Shown: piece by piece, positions 36,111 to 44,400 of the stretch
Position numbering within the stretch: the stretch's first letter is position 1
Layout of the letters: each line of letters opens with the position of its first letter
Assembly (NCBI RefSeq): GCF_028747785.1
Contig: NZ_CP118158.1
Span: 682,001-746,000 of the forward strand
Length of the DNA stretch: 64,000 bases
DNA from: Halosimplex aquaticum
GTDB lineage: Archaea; Halobacteriota; Halobacteria; Halobacteriales; Haloarculaceae
Direction: 5' to 3'
The notes under the pieces: generated by a model
What the model was told of the DNA's origin: nothing
The model's input: only the letters and a program-made list of their open reading frames with translations
The model's database searches: none
Made by a program: the position numbers and the translations under genes

Positions 36111-36329
36111 CGGTCGCTGCCGCGGGTAGCCCGTTCGGTGACCGCACGGCCGGTAATCACAGGCTACGAGGGGTTGCCTCCCGCGGAGACGCGGACGCAT
36201 CTGCTTCGAATCCGGTCGGACGTCCGGCGTCCGGTGAACACCCATCCGTGAGTAACCGGCACGGAATCGCACGCGCCGGTCGATAGACCCGCAGGAACTC
36301 CTTTGAGCGTATCTCTGTCTTACCCGGAT
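36111..36329. other. Intergenic region after the ABC-2 permease
   Basis: 219 bp with no credible gene. No convincing tRNA: a TTCGAATCC-like string at 36207-36216 lacks matching arms. T-rich and AT-richer stretches at about 36296-36330 could include a promoter for the downstream genes. Confidence 0.4.
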
Positions 36330-36509
36330 ATGATACAGACTACCGCCCGGACCCGGACCGATTTGCACGGGCGTTCCACGGCCAGCGAGCCAGCGACCGT
36401 ACCGACGCTGTCCGCCCCGAACGATTCCTCGCCGCGTCCGTTCGATCGTGGGGGGCGACGCCGCTACAGGGGCGCTACCGACGACGAGCGCGCCAAGGGG
36501 GGCCAGTGA
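36330..36509 (+). CDS. Possible 59-residue protein upstream of the isoprenoid-synthase-like gene
   Basis: From ATG 36330 the frame reads MIQTTARTRTDLHGRSTAS and ends in RRRYRGATDDERAKGGQ. It is basic and Arg-rich, with no membrane helix and no homologue I recognise. Its stop lies 2 bp before the ATG at 36512, and third-position GC bias is fairly strong, which is suggestive of translational coupling. It could equally be a chance frame in 400 bp of GC-rich DNA. Confidence 0.3.
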   Translation: MIQTTARTRTDLHGRSTASEPATVPTLSAPNDSSPRPFDRGGRRRYRGATDDERAKGGQ

Positions 36510-36511
36510 GG

Positions 36512-37486
36512 ATGTCGACCCAGAGCGTCCAGTCGGAGCCCGAACCAGTCGATCACCTCCGGCGGATCCGGCAGGTGACGCTGCCCGAGCGCGTGGAGCG
36601 GTTGGCCGACGCGTACGACGACCACTTCGAGGAGCGCGACCGGTTTCTCTGGCGGTGGATCTACTCGCTGTTCCCCTCCTTCACGCTCTCGTCGGTCGCC
36701 GAGGAGCACGCCGCGCACGTCCGCGAGCAGAAGACGATCCTCACGATGTACGTCACGGTGCTCGACGACCTGATCGAACACCGCGGCGACCGCCGGACCT
36801 TCCGGGAGGCGTGTCGTCTGTCCTGTGACGTCGTCGACGCCGACCCCGAGCGGGCCGCCGTCGACGCCGAGACGTTCGCGTTCGTCGAGCGCCTCTGGAC
36901 GGAGTTCGCCGACGGACTCGCCGACGCGCCCCGCCGCGAAGAGTTCGCGGACATCTTCGCCTACGACTTCAGCCAGACAGCCGACGCGATGGAGTACAGC
37001 GCGCTGCTCAGCGACAACCCCGCCATGGCGAACCTGACCGGCGCGACCCAGTACGACTCGCACAACATGGTAATGTTCCCCTACGCGGACGTCGACCTGA
37101 TGTACTCCCCGGCGTTCGATCCGGCGGACCTGGGTGCGCTCCGGAACACCCTCTGGGACCTCCAGGAGTTGGCCCGCATCGGCAACTGGCTCACGACCTG
37201 GGAACGCGAGGTCGGCGAGGGCGACTACTCCGCGGGTATCGTCGTCGCCGCCATCGAGGAGGGCGTCGTCTCCCCCACCGAGGTCGCGGCGACCGACGAC
37301 GCCGACGCGGTCGTCGAAGCGATCCGCGCGAGCGGCATGGAAGGCCGCTTCCGTCGGCGCTGGCAGCGCATCTACGAGGACGTCCGCGCGCGCCACGCGA
37401 CGGCCGACAGCGTCGACCTGGCGGCCCTCGTCGACGGCATGGAGACCGTCTTCGAGTACCACCTCGCCACCGAGGGGCTGAAGTAG
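36512..37486 (+). CDS. Isoprenoid-synthase-fold protein, class I terpene synthase-like
   Basis: A 324-residue, mostly helical soluble protein. Two Mg-diphosphate motifs of class I terpene synthases can be seen: D85-D86-x-x-E89 in VTVLDDLIEHRGDRRTF, and an NSE/DTE-like motif N225-x3-T229-x3-E233 in IGNWLTTWEREVGEGDYSAG (Trp at the usual second Asp). The spacing, about 140 residues, is that of the family. The segment where the diphosphate-sensor Arg is expected reads YDSHNMVMFPYADVDL and has His/Asn instead, so the substrate may not be a normal prenyl diphosphate, or the site may be altered. It ends MVFEYHLATEGLK-like. It follows an ABC-2 exporter. Unassigned otherwise; activity is inferred from motifs only. 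Confidence 0.6.
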   Translation: MSTQSVQSEPEPVDHLRRIRQVTLPERVERLADAYDDHFEERDRFLWRWIYSLFPSFTLSSVAEEHAAHVREQKTILTMYVTVLDDLIEHRGDRRTFREACRLSCDVVDADPERAAVDAETFAFVERLWTEFADGLADAPRREEFADIFAYDFSQTADAMEYSALLSDNPAMANLTGATQYDSHNMVMFPYADVDLMYSPAFDPADLGALRNTLWDLQELARIGNWLTTWEREVGEGDYSAGIVVAAIEEGVVSPTEVAATDDADAVVEAIRASGMEGRFRRRWQRIYEDVRARHATADSVDLAALVDGMETVFEYHLATEGLK

Positions 37487-37592
37487 CGACGCTCCGCGGC
37501 CCTCCGTTCTCCGGGAGATCCCGTCTGTTCAGTAGAGGGCCGTATGCAGCACGAACAGTCGCCCGAAATCTACGACGGATTTGAAGTCAACG

Positions 37593-37599
37593 CATATAT
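37593..37599 (+). promoter_or_regulatory. TATA box of the TFS-like gene
   Basis: CATATAT is centred 30 bp before ATG 37626, a typical leaderless promoter. It argues against the longer frame starting at 37581. Confidence 0.6.
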
Positions 37600-37625
37600 C
37601 CGACGGTCGTGTATTCCGACTCACG

Positions 37626-37943
37626 ATGCGATTCTGTGACGAGTGCGGTTCGATGATGCACACGGAGGGCGACGAGTGGGTGTGTCGCTCCTGTGAGAAC
37701 GGGGCGCCGCGGGACTCGCGAGCGGAAGCGGCGATGACGACCCAGGACGGACAGCGGGACGACGGGGCACCCGCCGTGGCCGACGCGACCCAGGACTCCG
37801 GCGAGACGATGCAGGAGCCCTGTCCGGCGGACGACTGCGACAGCGACCAGGCCTACTACGAGATGATGCCGAAGCCGGGCGGCTCCTACGAGGTTCGGCT
37901 GTTCACCTGCGTCGAGTGCGGCCACAAGTGGCGCGAGTCCTGA
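37626..37943 (+). CDS. Transcription factor S-like zinc-ribbon protein
   Basis: A 105-residue protein with an N-terminal zinc ribbon MRFCDECGSMM...CRSCEN (RPB9-like) and a C-terminal TFIIS-like ribbon CPADDCDSDQAYYEM...CVECGHKW. TFS rescues backtracked RNA polymerase by using a conserved acidic pair (RSADEP) at the tip of the second ribbon. Here that loop is MPKPGGSYEV, lacking the Asp-Glu. So it may be a haloarchaeal paralogue that binds the polymerase without stimulating cleavage. Its linker is acidic and Gln-rich. A canonical copy presumably exists outside the window. Confidence 0.9.
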   Translation: MRFCDECGSMMHTEGDEWVCRSCENGAPRDSRAEAAMTTQDGQRDDGAPAVADATQDSGETMQEPCPADDCDSDQAYYEMMPKPGGSYEVRLFTCVECGHKWRES

Positions 37944-38103
37944 CGGCGTCTCTCGCGAACGCCGCCGCTTACTGAGACACAGACAGCCACGTCAGACTCT
38001 CGACTCCCGGGATACTCGGTCTCGTGTGGTGCCACAGATCGAACCGACCAGGCCGATCGCCCTCGCCCGAACCCTTATGCGCGCTCCGGCAATATTTGCG
38101 TGC

Positions 38104-39804
38104 ATGTTCGACGACGAGGACCTCGCCGCGATACGCGAGTCCCGCGAGGAGTGGGATTCCGAAACGCTCGGCCCCGTCCTCGACGGGTACGGCGAGCGTA
38201 ACGACCGCTTCGCGACGGTCTCGAACCACGAGGTCGACCGGCTCTACACCCCGGAGGACGTGGCCGACGTCGACTACGAGGAGGACCTGGGATTTCCCGG
38301 CGAGCCGCCGTACACTCGGGGGGTGTACCCGACGATGTACCGCGGGCGCACGTGGACGATGCGGCAGTTCGCGGGCTTCGGGACGCCGCGGGAGACCAAC
38401 GAGCGGTTCCACTACCTCATCGACGAGGGCCAGACCGGCCTCTCGACGGCCTTTGACATGCCGTCGCTGATGGGGCTTGACTCCGACGACCCGATGAGCG
38501 ACGGCGAGGTGGGCCGCGAGGGCGTGGCGGTCGACACCCTGCGAGACATGGAGATCATCTTCGACGGCATCGACGTGAGCGAGGTCTCCACCTCGTTCAC
38601 CATCAACCCGAGTGCGCCGGTGATATACGCGATGTACGTCGCCATCGCCGACCAGCAGGGCGTCCCCCGCGAGGAGATACGGGGCACCCTCCAGAACGAC
38701 ATGCTGAAGGAGTTCATCGCGCAGAAGGAGTGGGTCGTCCCGCCCCGGCCGTCGCTGGACCTCGTCGTCGACACCGTCGAGTTCGCCGTCGACCAGACGC
38801 CCAAGTTCAAGCCCATCTCCATCTCGGGGTACCACATCCGCGAGGCCGGCTCGACCGCCGTCCAGGAACTCGCGTTCACCCTCGCCGACGGGCTGGCCTA
38901 CGTCGAGGCCTGCGAGGAGCGCGGCCTCGACGTCGACGAGTTCGGGCCGCAGCTCTCCTTTTTCTTCAACTCCCACAACTCCATCTTCGAGGAGGTCGCG
39001 AAGTTCCGGGCCGGGCGGCGCGTCTGGGCGCGGCTCATGGACGAGTGGTACGACGCCGGCGACGAGGCCCGGGCGATGAAGTTCCACACCCAGACCGCCG
39101 GCCAGTCGCTGACCGCCCAGCAGCCGCTGAACAACGTCGTCCGGGTGACCATCCAGGCCCTCGCGGGCGTGCTCGGTGGCACCCAGAGCCTCCACACCAA
39201 CAGCTTCGACGAGGCGCTCGCGCTCCCGAGCGAGGAAGCGGTACGGGTCGCGCTGCGGACCCAGCAGATCATCGCCGAGGAGTCGGGCGCAGCGGACATC
39301 GTCGACCCGCTGGGCGGCAGTTTCGCCGTCGAGGCGCTCACCGACGAGGTCGAGGCCGAGGCGATGGCGTACATCGAGACCATCCGGGAGATGGGCGACG
39401 GCTCGATGACCGAGGGCGTCCTGACTGGCATCGACGAGGGCTACTTCCACCGGGAGATCCAGGACGCGGCCTACGAGTACCAGCAGCGCGTCGAGGACGG
39501 CGACGAGGTGGTCGTCGGCGTCAACGCCTACACCGTCGAGGAAGACACCGAACCGGACCTCCTCAGGGTCGACGAGGAAGTCCAGGAGACCCAGCTGTCG
39601 CGGCTGGACGAGGTGAAAGCCGAGCGCGACGACGAGGCCGTCGAAGCGGCGCTCGCCGCGCTGGAGGAGGCCATCGACGCCGACGAGAACGTGATGCCCT
39701 ACGTCGTCGACGCGGTCAAGGCCTACGCGACGATGGGCGAGATCATGGCCCTGTTCGAGGCGCGCTACGGCACCTACCGGGAGCAGATCGGGACGGCCGA
39801 CTGA
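38104..39804 (+). CDS. mcmA: Methylmalonyl-CoA mutase, large (catalytic) subunit
   Basis: A 566-residue TIM-barrel subunit binding methylmalonyl-CoA: TRGVYPTMYRGRTWTMRQFAGFGTPRETN, GLSTAFDMPS and SGYHIREAGSTAVQE are the family signatures, and QTAGQSLTAQQPLNNVVRV is in place. There is no C-terminal B12-binding domain, so it is the two-gene form; the cobalamin-binding small subunit gene is not within the window. It interconverts (R)-methylmalonyl-CoA and succinyl-CoA for propionate or branched-chain catabolism. ATG 38104 is preceded by CCCTTATG about 25-30 bp upstream. Confidence 0.95.
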   Translation: MFDDEDLAAIRESREEWDSETLGPVLDGYGERNDRFATVSNHEVDRLYTPEDVADVDYEEDLGFPGEPPYTRGVYPTMYRGRTWTMRQFAGFGTPRETNERFHYLIDEGQTGLSTAFDMPSLMGLDSDDPMSDGEVGREGVAVDTLRDMEIIFDGIDVSEVSTSFTINPSAPVIYAMYVAIADQQGVPREEIRGTLQNDMLKEFIAQKEWVVPPRPSLDLVVDTVEFAVDQTPKFKPISISGYHIREAGSTAVQELAFTLADGLAYVEACEERGLDVDEFGPQLSFFFNSHNSIFEEVAKFRAGRRVWARLMDEWYDAGDEARAMKFHTQTAGQSLTAQQPLNNVVRVTIQALAGVLGGTQSLHTNSFDEALALPSEEAVRVALRTQQIIAEESGAADIVDPLGGSFAVEALTDEVEAEAMAYIETIREMGDGSMTEGVLTGIDEGYFHREIQDAAYEYQQRVEDGDEVVVGVNAYTVEEDTEPDLLRVDEEVQETQLSRLDEVKAERDDEAVEAALAALEEAIDADENVMPYVVDAVKAYATMGEIMALFEARYGTYREQIGTAD

Positions 39805-39813
39805 CCCGGGCCG

Positions 39814-40674
39814 TTACAGGACGTCCTTGTTTTTGAAGACGAGATAGCCGAGGACCGGGACGACGACGAGCCAGACGAGCAGCGAGCCGATCGCGTACCA
39901 CTCGGAGACGGCGAAGAAGCCGGCCTCCGGACCCTGCGCGTTCGTCAGCAGCAGTGGGAGGAAGCTGTCGTCGTTGAAGATGACGTTCACTAGCTTGACG
40001 TACGCGTTCATGGGGTTGAAGCGGCCGAGGTAGAAGTACCACTCGGGGTACGGCCGGGCGCCGAGTTCGCCGTCCGGCCGCGTCAGCCACAGGCCGCCCC
40101 ACTGCATGACGGGCCAGACCCCCCGGAAGAGGACGTAGGCGCTGATGATACCGGTGGTCGCCTGCGTCTCGGAGTCCAGTACCGCCGACGCCGCGAGACC
40201 GATACCGACGAAGACGATGCCGAACGCGAGCGTCGCGACGACGAACGCGAGGAAGCTCACGACGTCGGGCTGGCGCAGGACGCCGAAGCCGACCCCCGCG
40301 ACCACGACGAGCCCGAGCGCCATCGAGGCGGCGAACAGCACCGACCGACTGAGGTACTTGCCGACGTAGGCCTCCAGGCGCGAGTTGGGAAACCCGAGCA
40401 GGAAGCGGACCGACCCCGTCTCGCGCTCCTGGATTATCGCGCCGTAGCTCCCGAGCATCGCGATGAAGGGGAGGATGACCGAGAGGATGCCCCCGATCAG
40501 GAGCATGATCGAGTCGAACGTCGGCGCCTCGCTCCCGGGGTTCGAGTAGTGGGCGAGCGCGACCAGGATCGCGATCCCCGCGGTGAACACGAACGTCGTC
40601 GCGGCGACGCCCTGCCCGAGGCGCGACCGCCGCACGCCCAGCAGGTCGTCGTCCATTACCGTCTTCCAGGTCAC
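39814..40674 (-). CDS. ABC-2 type permease
   Basis: A 286-residue protein with about six membrane helices, including GIAILVALAHYS and ILSVILPFIAMLGSYGAI. The conserved ERETGSVRFLLGFPNSR motif at the loop after helix II is typical of ABC-2 permeases of the NosY/GldF kind. Its partner ATPase gene overlaps by 4 bp upstream. It is a different exporter from that at 34189-36110. Stop is 9 bp from the mutase stop (convergent). Confidence 0.93.
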   Translation of the reverse strand: MTWKTVMDDDLLGVRRSRLGQGVAATTFVFTAGIAILVALAHYSNPGSEAPTFDSIMLLIGGILSVILPFIAMLGSYGAIIQERETGSVRFLLGFPNSRLEAYVGKYLSRSVLFAASMALGLVVVAGVGFGVLRQPDVVSFLAFVVATLAFGIVFVGIGLAASAVLDSETQATTGIISAYVLFRGVWPVMQWGGLWLTRPDGELGARPYPEWYFYLGRFNPMNAYVKLVNVIFNDDSFLPLLLTNAQGPEAGFFAVSEWYAIGSLLVWLVVVPVLGYLVFKNKDVL

Positions 40675-41633
40675 GCCTCGCCCTCCGGGGCCGCCTCGGC
40701 GTGACCGTCGCGCTCGCGGCCGCTCCGCGTCCCGAGCGTCGCCACCTCGAAGATCTCCTCCAGTGACGGGTCCTCCGTCGTGAAGTCGGCGAAGCCGACG
40801 CCCGCTCGCTCGATCGCGTTGAGGGCCCGGAGCTTGGCGTCGCCCCCGCGTGCGCGGACGAGAACCTGGTTGTCGGTCGCCTCGACTCCCTCGACGCCGT
40901 CGATCCCCCGTAGATCGGCCAGCAGCGAGGAGGGGGCGGCGCGCTCGACGGTGACGGTGACCGTCGCGGCGTCGAGTTGCGCCCGGAGGTCCGTGACGCT
41001 CCCCTCGGTGACCATCTCACCGTTCTTGAGGATGCCGACCCGGTCGCAGACGGCCTCGACCTGGTCGATGAGGTGCGAGGAGAAGAAGACGGTCGCGCCG
41101 CGCCGGTTCTCCTCGCGGATCACCTCGCGCAGTTCGCGGGTGCCGTTGGGGTCCAGGCCCGTCGAGGGCTCGTCGAGCACGAGCAGGTCGGGGTTGCCGA
41201 CCAGCGCCATGCCGATGGCCATGCGCTGGCGCATCCCCTTCGAGAAGCCGCCCGCCTTGCGGTCGGCGGCCTCCGGGATGCCGACCCGTTCGAGGATCGC
41301 CATCGGGTCGTCGTCGGCGTCCTTCGCGCGGATCGCCCGTTCGACGTGCTCGCGGGCGGTGATCCGCTCGTAGACGCCGTAGCCTTCGAGCAGCGCGCCC
41401 GTCCGCTGGCGGACCTGTTTGCTCTCGGTCCGGACGTCGCTGCCGAACACGCGGGCCGACCCGGCGGTCGGCTGGGTGAACCCGAGCAGGATGTTTATCG
41501 TGGTCGACTTCCCCGCGCCGTTCGGACCGAGGAAGCCGAATATCTCGCCTTCGGGCACCGAGAACGACATGTCGTCGAGCGCCGTCACGTCGCGAAACCG
41601 TTTCGTGAGGTTCGAAATTTCGATCGCTGGCAT
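40671..41633 (-). CDS. ABC exporter ATP-binding protein
   Basis: A 320-residue protein. Walker A is GPNGAGKST, the signature is FSKGMRQRM, and the Walker B is LLVLDEPSTGLDPNG, followed by SSHLIDQVE. A C-terminal regulatory domain of about 80 residues carries RAPSSLLADLRGIDGVEG. Start MPAIEISNLTKRF at 41633 is chosen over an upstream frame, which adds 66 residues with no similarity to the family. It is co-transcribed with the permease, and divergent from the liv-type operon. Confidence 0.95.
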   Translation of the reverse strand: MPAIEISNLTKRFRDVTALDDMSFSVPEGEIFGFLGPNGAGKSTTINILLGFTQPTAGSARVFGSDVRTESKQVRQRTGALLEGYGVYERITAREHVERAIRAKDADDDPMAILERVGIPEAADRKAGGFSKGMRQRMAIGMALVGNPDLLVLDEPSTGLDPNGTRELREVIREENRRGATVFFSSHLIDQVEAVCDRVGILKNGEMVTEGSVTDLRAQLDAATVTVTVERAAPSSLLADLRGIDGVEGVEATDNQVLVRARGGDAKLRALNAIERAGVGFADFTTEDPSLEEIFEVATLGTRSGRERDGHAEAAPEGEA

Positions 41634-41814
41634 GGTCTGGAGGGCTTGACGGGCGCTCGGCCGCGCCTGATCGGAGGCTCCGGCGGGGCCGTGATAAACG
41701 TGTCGGCCGTTTTTCACGGACGGGTCGACGCGGCGCCGGCCTGACGCCGGCGGTTTCGGCGGCACCTGGAGCGGGCCGAGGAGCGGCGATCCGCACGCCG
41801 TCTGGGTATCACTT

Positions 41815-41824
41815 TTTATAATTA
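41815..41824 (+). promoter_or_regulatory. TATA box of the liv-type operon
   Basis: TTTATAATTA is the strongest AT-rich element in this divergent region. Its centre is about 45 bp before ATG 41864, which gives a leader of about 20 nt. Position also argues against the in-frame ATG at 41837, only about 18 bp from the box. Confidence 0.65.
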
Positions 41825-41863
41825 TCCACAACTATTATGATGGTATCTATCTCCTGTGACTGT

Positions 41864-43279
41864 ATGTCACGGGATGACAACACGGTGTCGCGGCGTCAAC
41901 TACTAAAACACTCGGGCGCAGCGGGCGCCGTCGGCCTGGTAGGACTCGCGGGGTGTACGGAAGAGAGCGGCGACGGTGGCGGCGGCGGAGGTGGCGGCGG
42001 TGACGGCGGTGACGGTGGCGGTGACGGCGGCGGCGGTGGCGGTGGGACCGACTACCCCTCGCTCGGGAACTACCCCATCGAGGGGGACACGGCGATGTTC
42101 GGGTTCAACGTCCCGAAGTCCGGCCCCTACTCCTCGGAGGGCGAAGACGAACTGCGAGCGTACAAGCTCGCCGTCAAACACCTCAACAACGGGGGCGGGT
42201 GGGTCGACAACTGGGACGACCTCTCGGGCGACGGCGTCCTCGGCTACGAGGTAGACTTCGTGGAGGGCGACACGGCGACGGACGCCTCGACGGCCGAGCA
42301 GTCGGCGTCGCGGATGATCCAGCGCGACGACGTCATCATGTTCGCCGGTGGCTCTTCGAGCGCGGTCGCCATCGCCCAGCAGGGCGTCGCCCAGCGCGAG
42401 AAGGTGATGTTCACCTGCTGTCTGACCCACTCCAACGACACCACGGGGAAAGACTGCGCCCGGTACAGCTTCCGGGAGATGTTCAACGCGTACATGACCG
42501 GCCAGGCGCTGGTCCCAGTCGTCACCGAGGAGTACGGCGACGACCTGTCGTTCTACCAGCTGTACGCGGACTACTCCTGGGGGAAGACCGTCGAGGAGTC
42601 GATGCGGAAGTTCTTCGGCGAAGCCGGCTGGTCCGAGGTCGACAGCGTGGCGACCCCACTCGACACGAGCGACTTCTCGTCGTACCTCTCGGAGGCCCAG
42701 AGCTCGGGGGCCGACGCCCTGTTCCTCAACCACTACGGCCTCGACGGCGCGAACTCGCTCAGTCAGGCCGTCGAGGCGGGTATCGACGAGGACATGCAGA
42801 TAATCATGCCCCTCTACAACCGACCGATGGCCGAGAGCGCGAGCAGCGCCATCGAGGGCATCTACGGGACCATCGCCTGGGACTCACAGATGGACAACGG
42901 CCCCTCGAACACGTTCACCAAGGTCTTCGGCGAGGAGTACGACGGGCGGGTCCCGTCCGGCCCGGCGCAGCTCGCCTACGCCGGGACGCTCCAGTACGCC
43001 GCGGCCGTCGAGCGCGCCGGGACGTTCTACCCGCCGGAGGTCATCCGCGAACTGGAGGGCTACGAGTACGACAACATCGGAATGGGTCAGGAGAAGATGC
43101 GCAAGTGCGACCACCAGGCCCAGCGGGCCATCCCGGTCGTGAAGGGCCTCCCCGAGTCCGAACAGGAGGACGGGAACTACTTCGAGATCGTCGACCTCAC
43201 GTCGCGAGAGGACGTCGGCTACGCCTGCGACGAGGGGCCGGCCGCCAAGTGTGAACTCGGCGAGTACGGCGACGAGTGA
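41864..43279 (+). CDS. Branched-chain amino acid-type ABC substrate-binding lipoprotein
   Basis: A 471-residue protein. Tat signal TVSRRQLLKHSGAAGAVGLV leads to the lipobox LAGC (Cys about 31). A Gly/Asp-only linker of about 30 residues precedes the mature LivJ/UrtA-type periplasmic-binding fold (GFNVPKSGPYSSEGEDELRAYKLAVKHLN; FAGGSSSAVAIAQQGVAQ; EYGDDLSFYQLYADYSWG). Substrate could be a branched-chain amino acid or urea/amide; sequence does not decide. First gene of a five-gene operon. The ATG at 41864 is preferred for TATA spacing. Confidence 0.93.
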   Translation: MSRDDNTVSRRQLLKHSGAAGAVGLVGLAGCTEESGDGGGGGGGGGDGGDGGGDGGGGGGGTDYPSLGNYPIEGDTAMFGFNVPKSGPYSSEGEDELRAYKLAVKHLNNGGGWVDNWDDLSGDGVLGYEVDFVEGDTATDASTAEQSASRMIQRDDVIMFAGGSSSAVAIAQQGVAQREKVMFTCCLTHSNDTTGKDCARYSFREMFNAYMTGQALVPVVTEEYGDDLSFYQLYADYSWGKTVEESMRKFFGEAGWSEVDSVATPLDTSDFSSYLSEAQSSGADALFLNHYGLDGANSLSQAVEAGIDEDMQIIMPLYNRPMAESASSAIEGIYGTIAWDSQMDNGPSNTFTKVFGEEYDGRVPSGPAQLAYAGTLQYAAAVERAGTFYPPEVIRELEGYEYDNIGMGQEKMRKCDHQAQRAIPVVKGLPESEQEDGNYFEIVDLTSREDVGYACDEGPAAKCELGEYGDE

Positions 43280-43339
43280 CCGCGGGCTCCCGACTAGGTC
43301 CCACAGTTATATACATGATTTACGGACTCTCACAACAGC

Positions 43340-43414
43340 ATGAGTGACATTCACAACCGATCGGCGGACCGCCACGGCGGCCGGGGGGCGGCAACCGGGG
43401 TGAGCCCGGCGTGA
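43340..43414 (+). CDS. 24-residue leader ORF overlapping livH
   Basis: ATG 43340 reads MSDIHNRSADRHGGRGAATG and stops at TGA 43412-43414, which overlaps the GTG start of livH as GTGA. It may couple livH translation to the upstream region or be an accidental frame. No homologue or function is known. Confidence 0.35.
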   Translation: MSDIHNRSADRHGGRGAATGVSPA

Positions 43415-44400
43415 GCATCGTCGGCGACCTGATCGTCCTGCTGGTCAACGGCCTCCAGACCGGGGCCATCTACGTCCTGCTGGCGATCGGGCTGTCGATC
43501 ATCCTCGGGACGCTCAAGTTCGTCAACTTCGCCCACGGCGCGCTGTACGTCGTCGGCGCGTACGTCGGGCTGCTGGTCACCCAGCAGATCACGATATCGA
43601 ACGGGAAGCTCGCCGAGTGGGGCTTCCCCACGCTCGGGCTCGAGTGGGGCTTTTTCGCCGCGCTCGTGGTCGTCCCGCTGTTCGTCTTCGTAGTCGGCCT
43701 CGCCATGGAGCGGTTCGTCGCGAGGCCGTTCTACGACCGCCCGGACACCGACCAGATCCTCGTCACGTTCGGGCTCGCCATCGTCGTCCAGGAGCTGATC
43801 CACGCGCTGATTGGCCCCCGGACGTACAGCTACGAGATCCCGAGCGAGGCGTTCGGACTCCTGCCGCTATCCGGGCCGGTCGCCGTCCCGCTCTCGGCGG
43901 TGACGATCAACGTCTGGCGGGTCTGGGTCATCGCGATCACCGCGGCGCTCGTGATCGCCGTCTACGCCGTCGTCGAGTACACCGACTTCGGTCTCGTCGT
44001 CAAGGCCGGCACGCGCGACCCGGAGATGGTGCGGCTGCTCGGCATCCGCATCACGCGCCCGTACCTCGTGATGTTCGGCATCGGCGCCGCGCTCGCCGGC
44101 CTCGCCGGCGTCGTCGGCGGGCCGCTCCAGAACGTCAACCCCGACATCGGGATGACGATCCTGGTGCCGGCGTTCCTGACGGTCGTCATCGGCGGCGTCG
44201 GGTCCATCCGCGGCGCCGTCCTCGGCGGGACGCTCATCGGGATGGTGCAGGTGGCGCTGATCTCCGCCGGGACCATCCCGATCGGCGGGTTCCAGCTGAA
44301 CCTCTCTCCCTGGTCGCAGGTGGGGATTTACGTCCTCGCCGTGATCGTCCTGCTCACGCGGCCGCAGGGGCTGCTCGGCTCCGAGGAGGTGAGCACATGA
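43411..44400 (+). CDS. livH: Branched-chain amino acid-type ABC permease LivH
   Basis: A 329-residue membrane protein with eight or nine helices. The family segment LKFVNFAHGALYVVGAYVGL near the N-terminus, and PEMVRLLGIRITRPYLVMFGIGAALAGLAGVVGGP, including the EAA-like loop, are diagnostic. GTG start with a possible leader ORF upstream. Its stop overlaps livM by ATGA. Confidence 0.95.
   Translation: MSIVGDLIVLLVNGLQTGAIYVLLAIGLSIILGTLKFVNFAHGALYVVGAYVGLLVTQQITISNGKLAEWGFPTLGLEWGFFAALVVVPLFVFVVGLAMERFVARPFYDRPDTDQILVTFGLAIVVQELIHALIGPRTYSYEIPSEAFGLLPLSGPVAVPLSAVTINVWRVWVIAITAALVIAVYAVVEYTDFGLVVKAGTRDPEMVRLLGIRITRPYLVMFGIGAALAGLAGVVGGPLQNVNPDIGMTILVPAFLTVVIGGVGSIRGAVLGGTLIGMVQVALISAGTIPIGGFQLNLSPWSQVGIYVLAVIVLLTRPQGLLGSEEVST

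Noticed and set aside
36185..36245. tRNA-like string with TTCGAATCC
   Set aside because: No acceptor or anticodon arm pairs around it; no archaeal tRNA box pattern.
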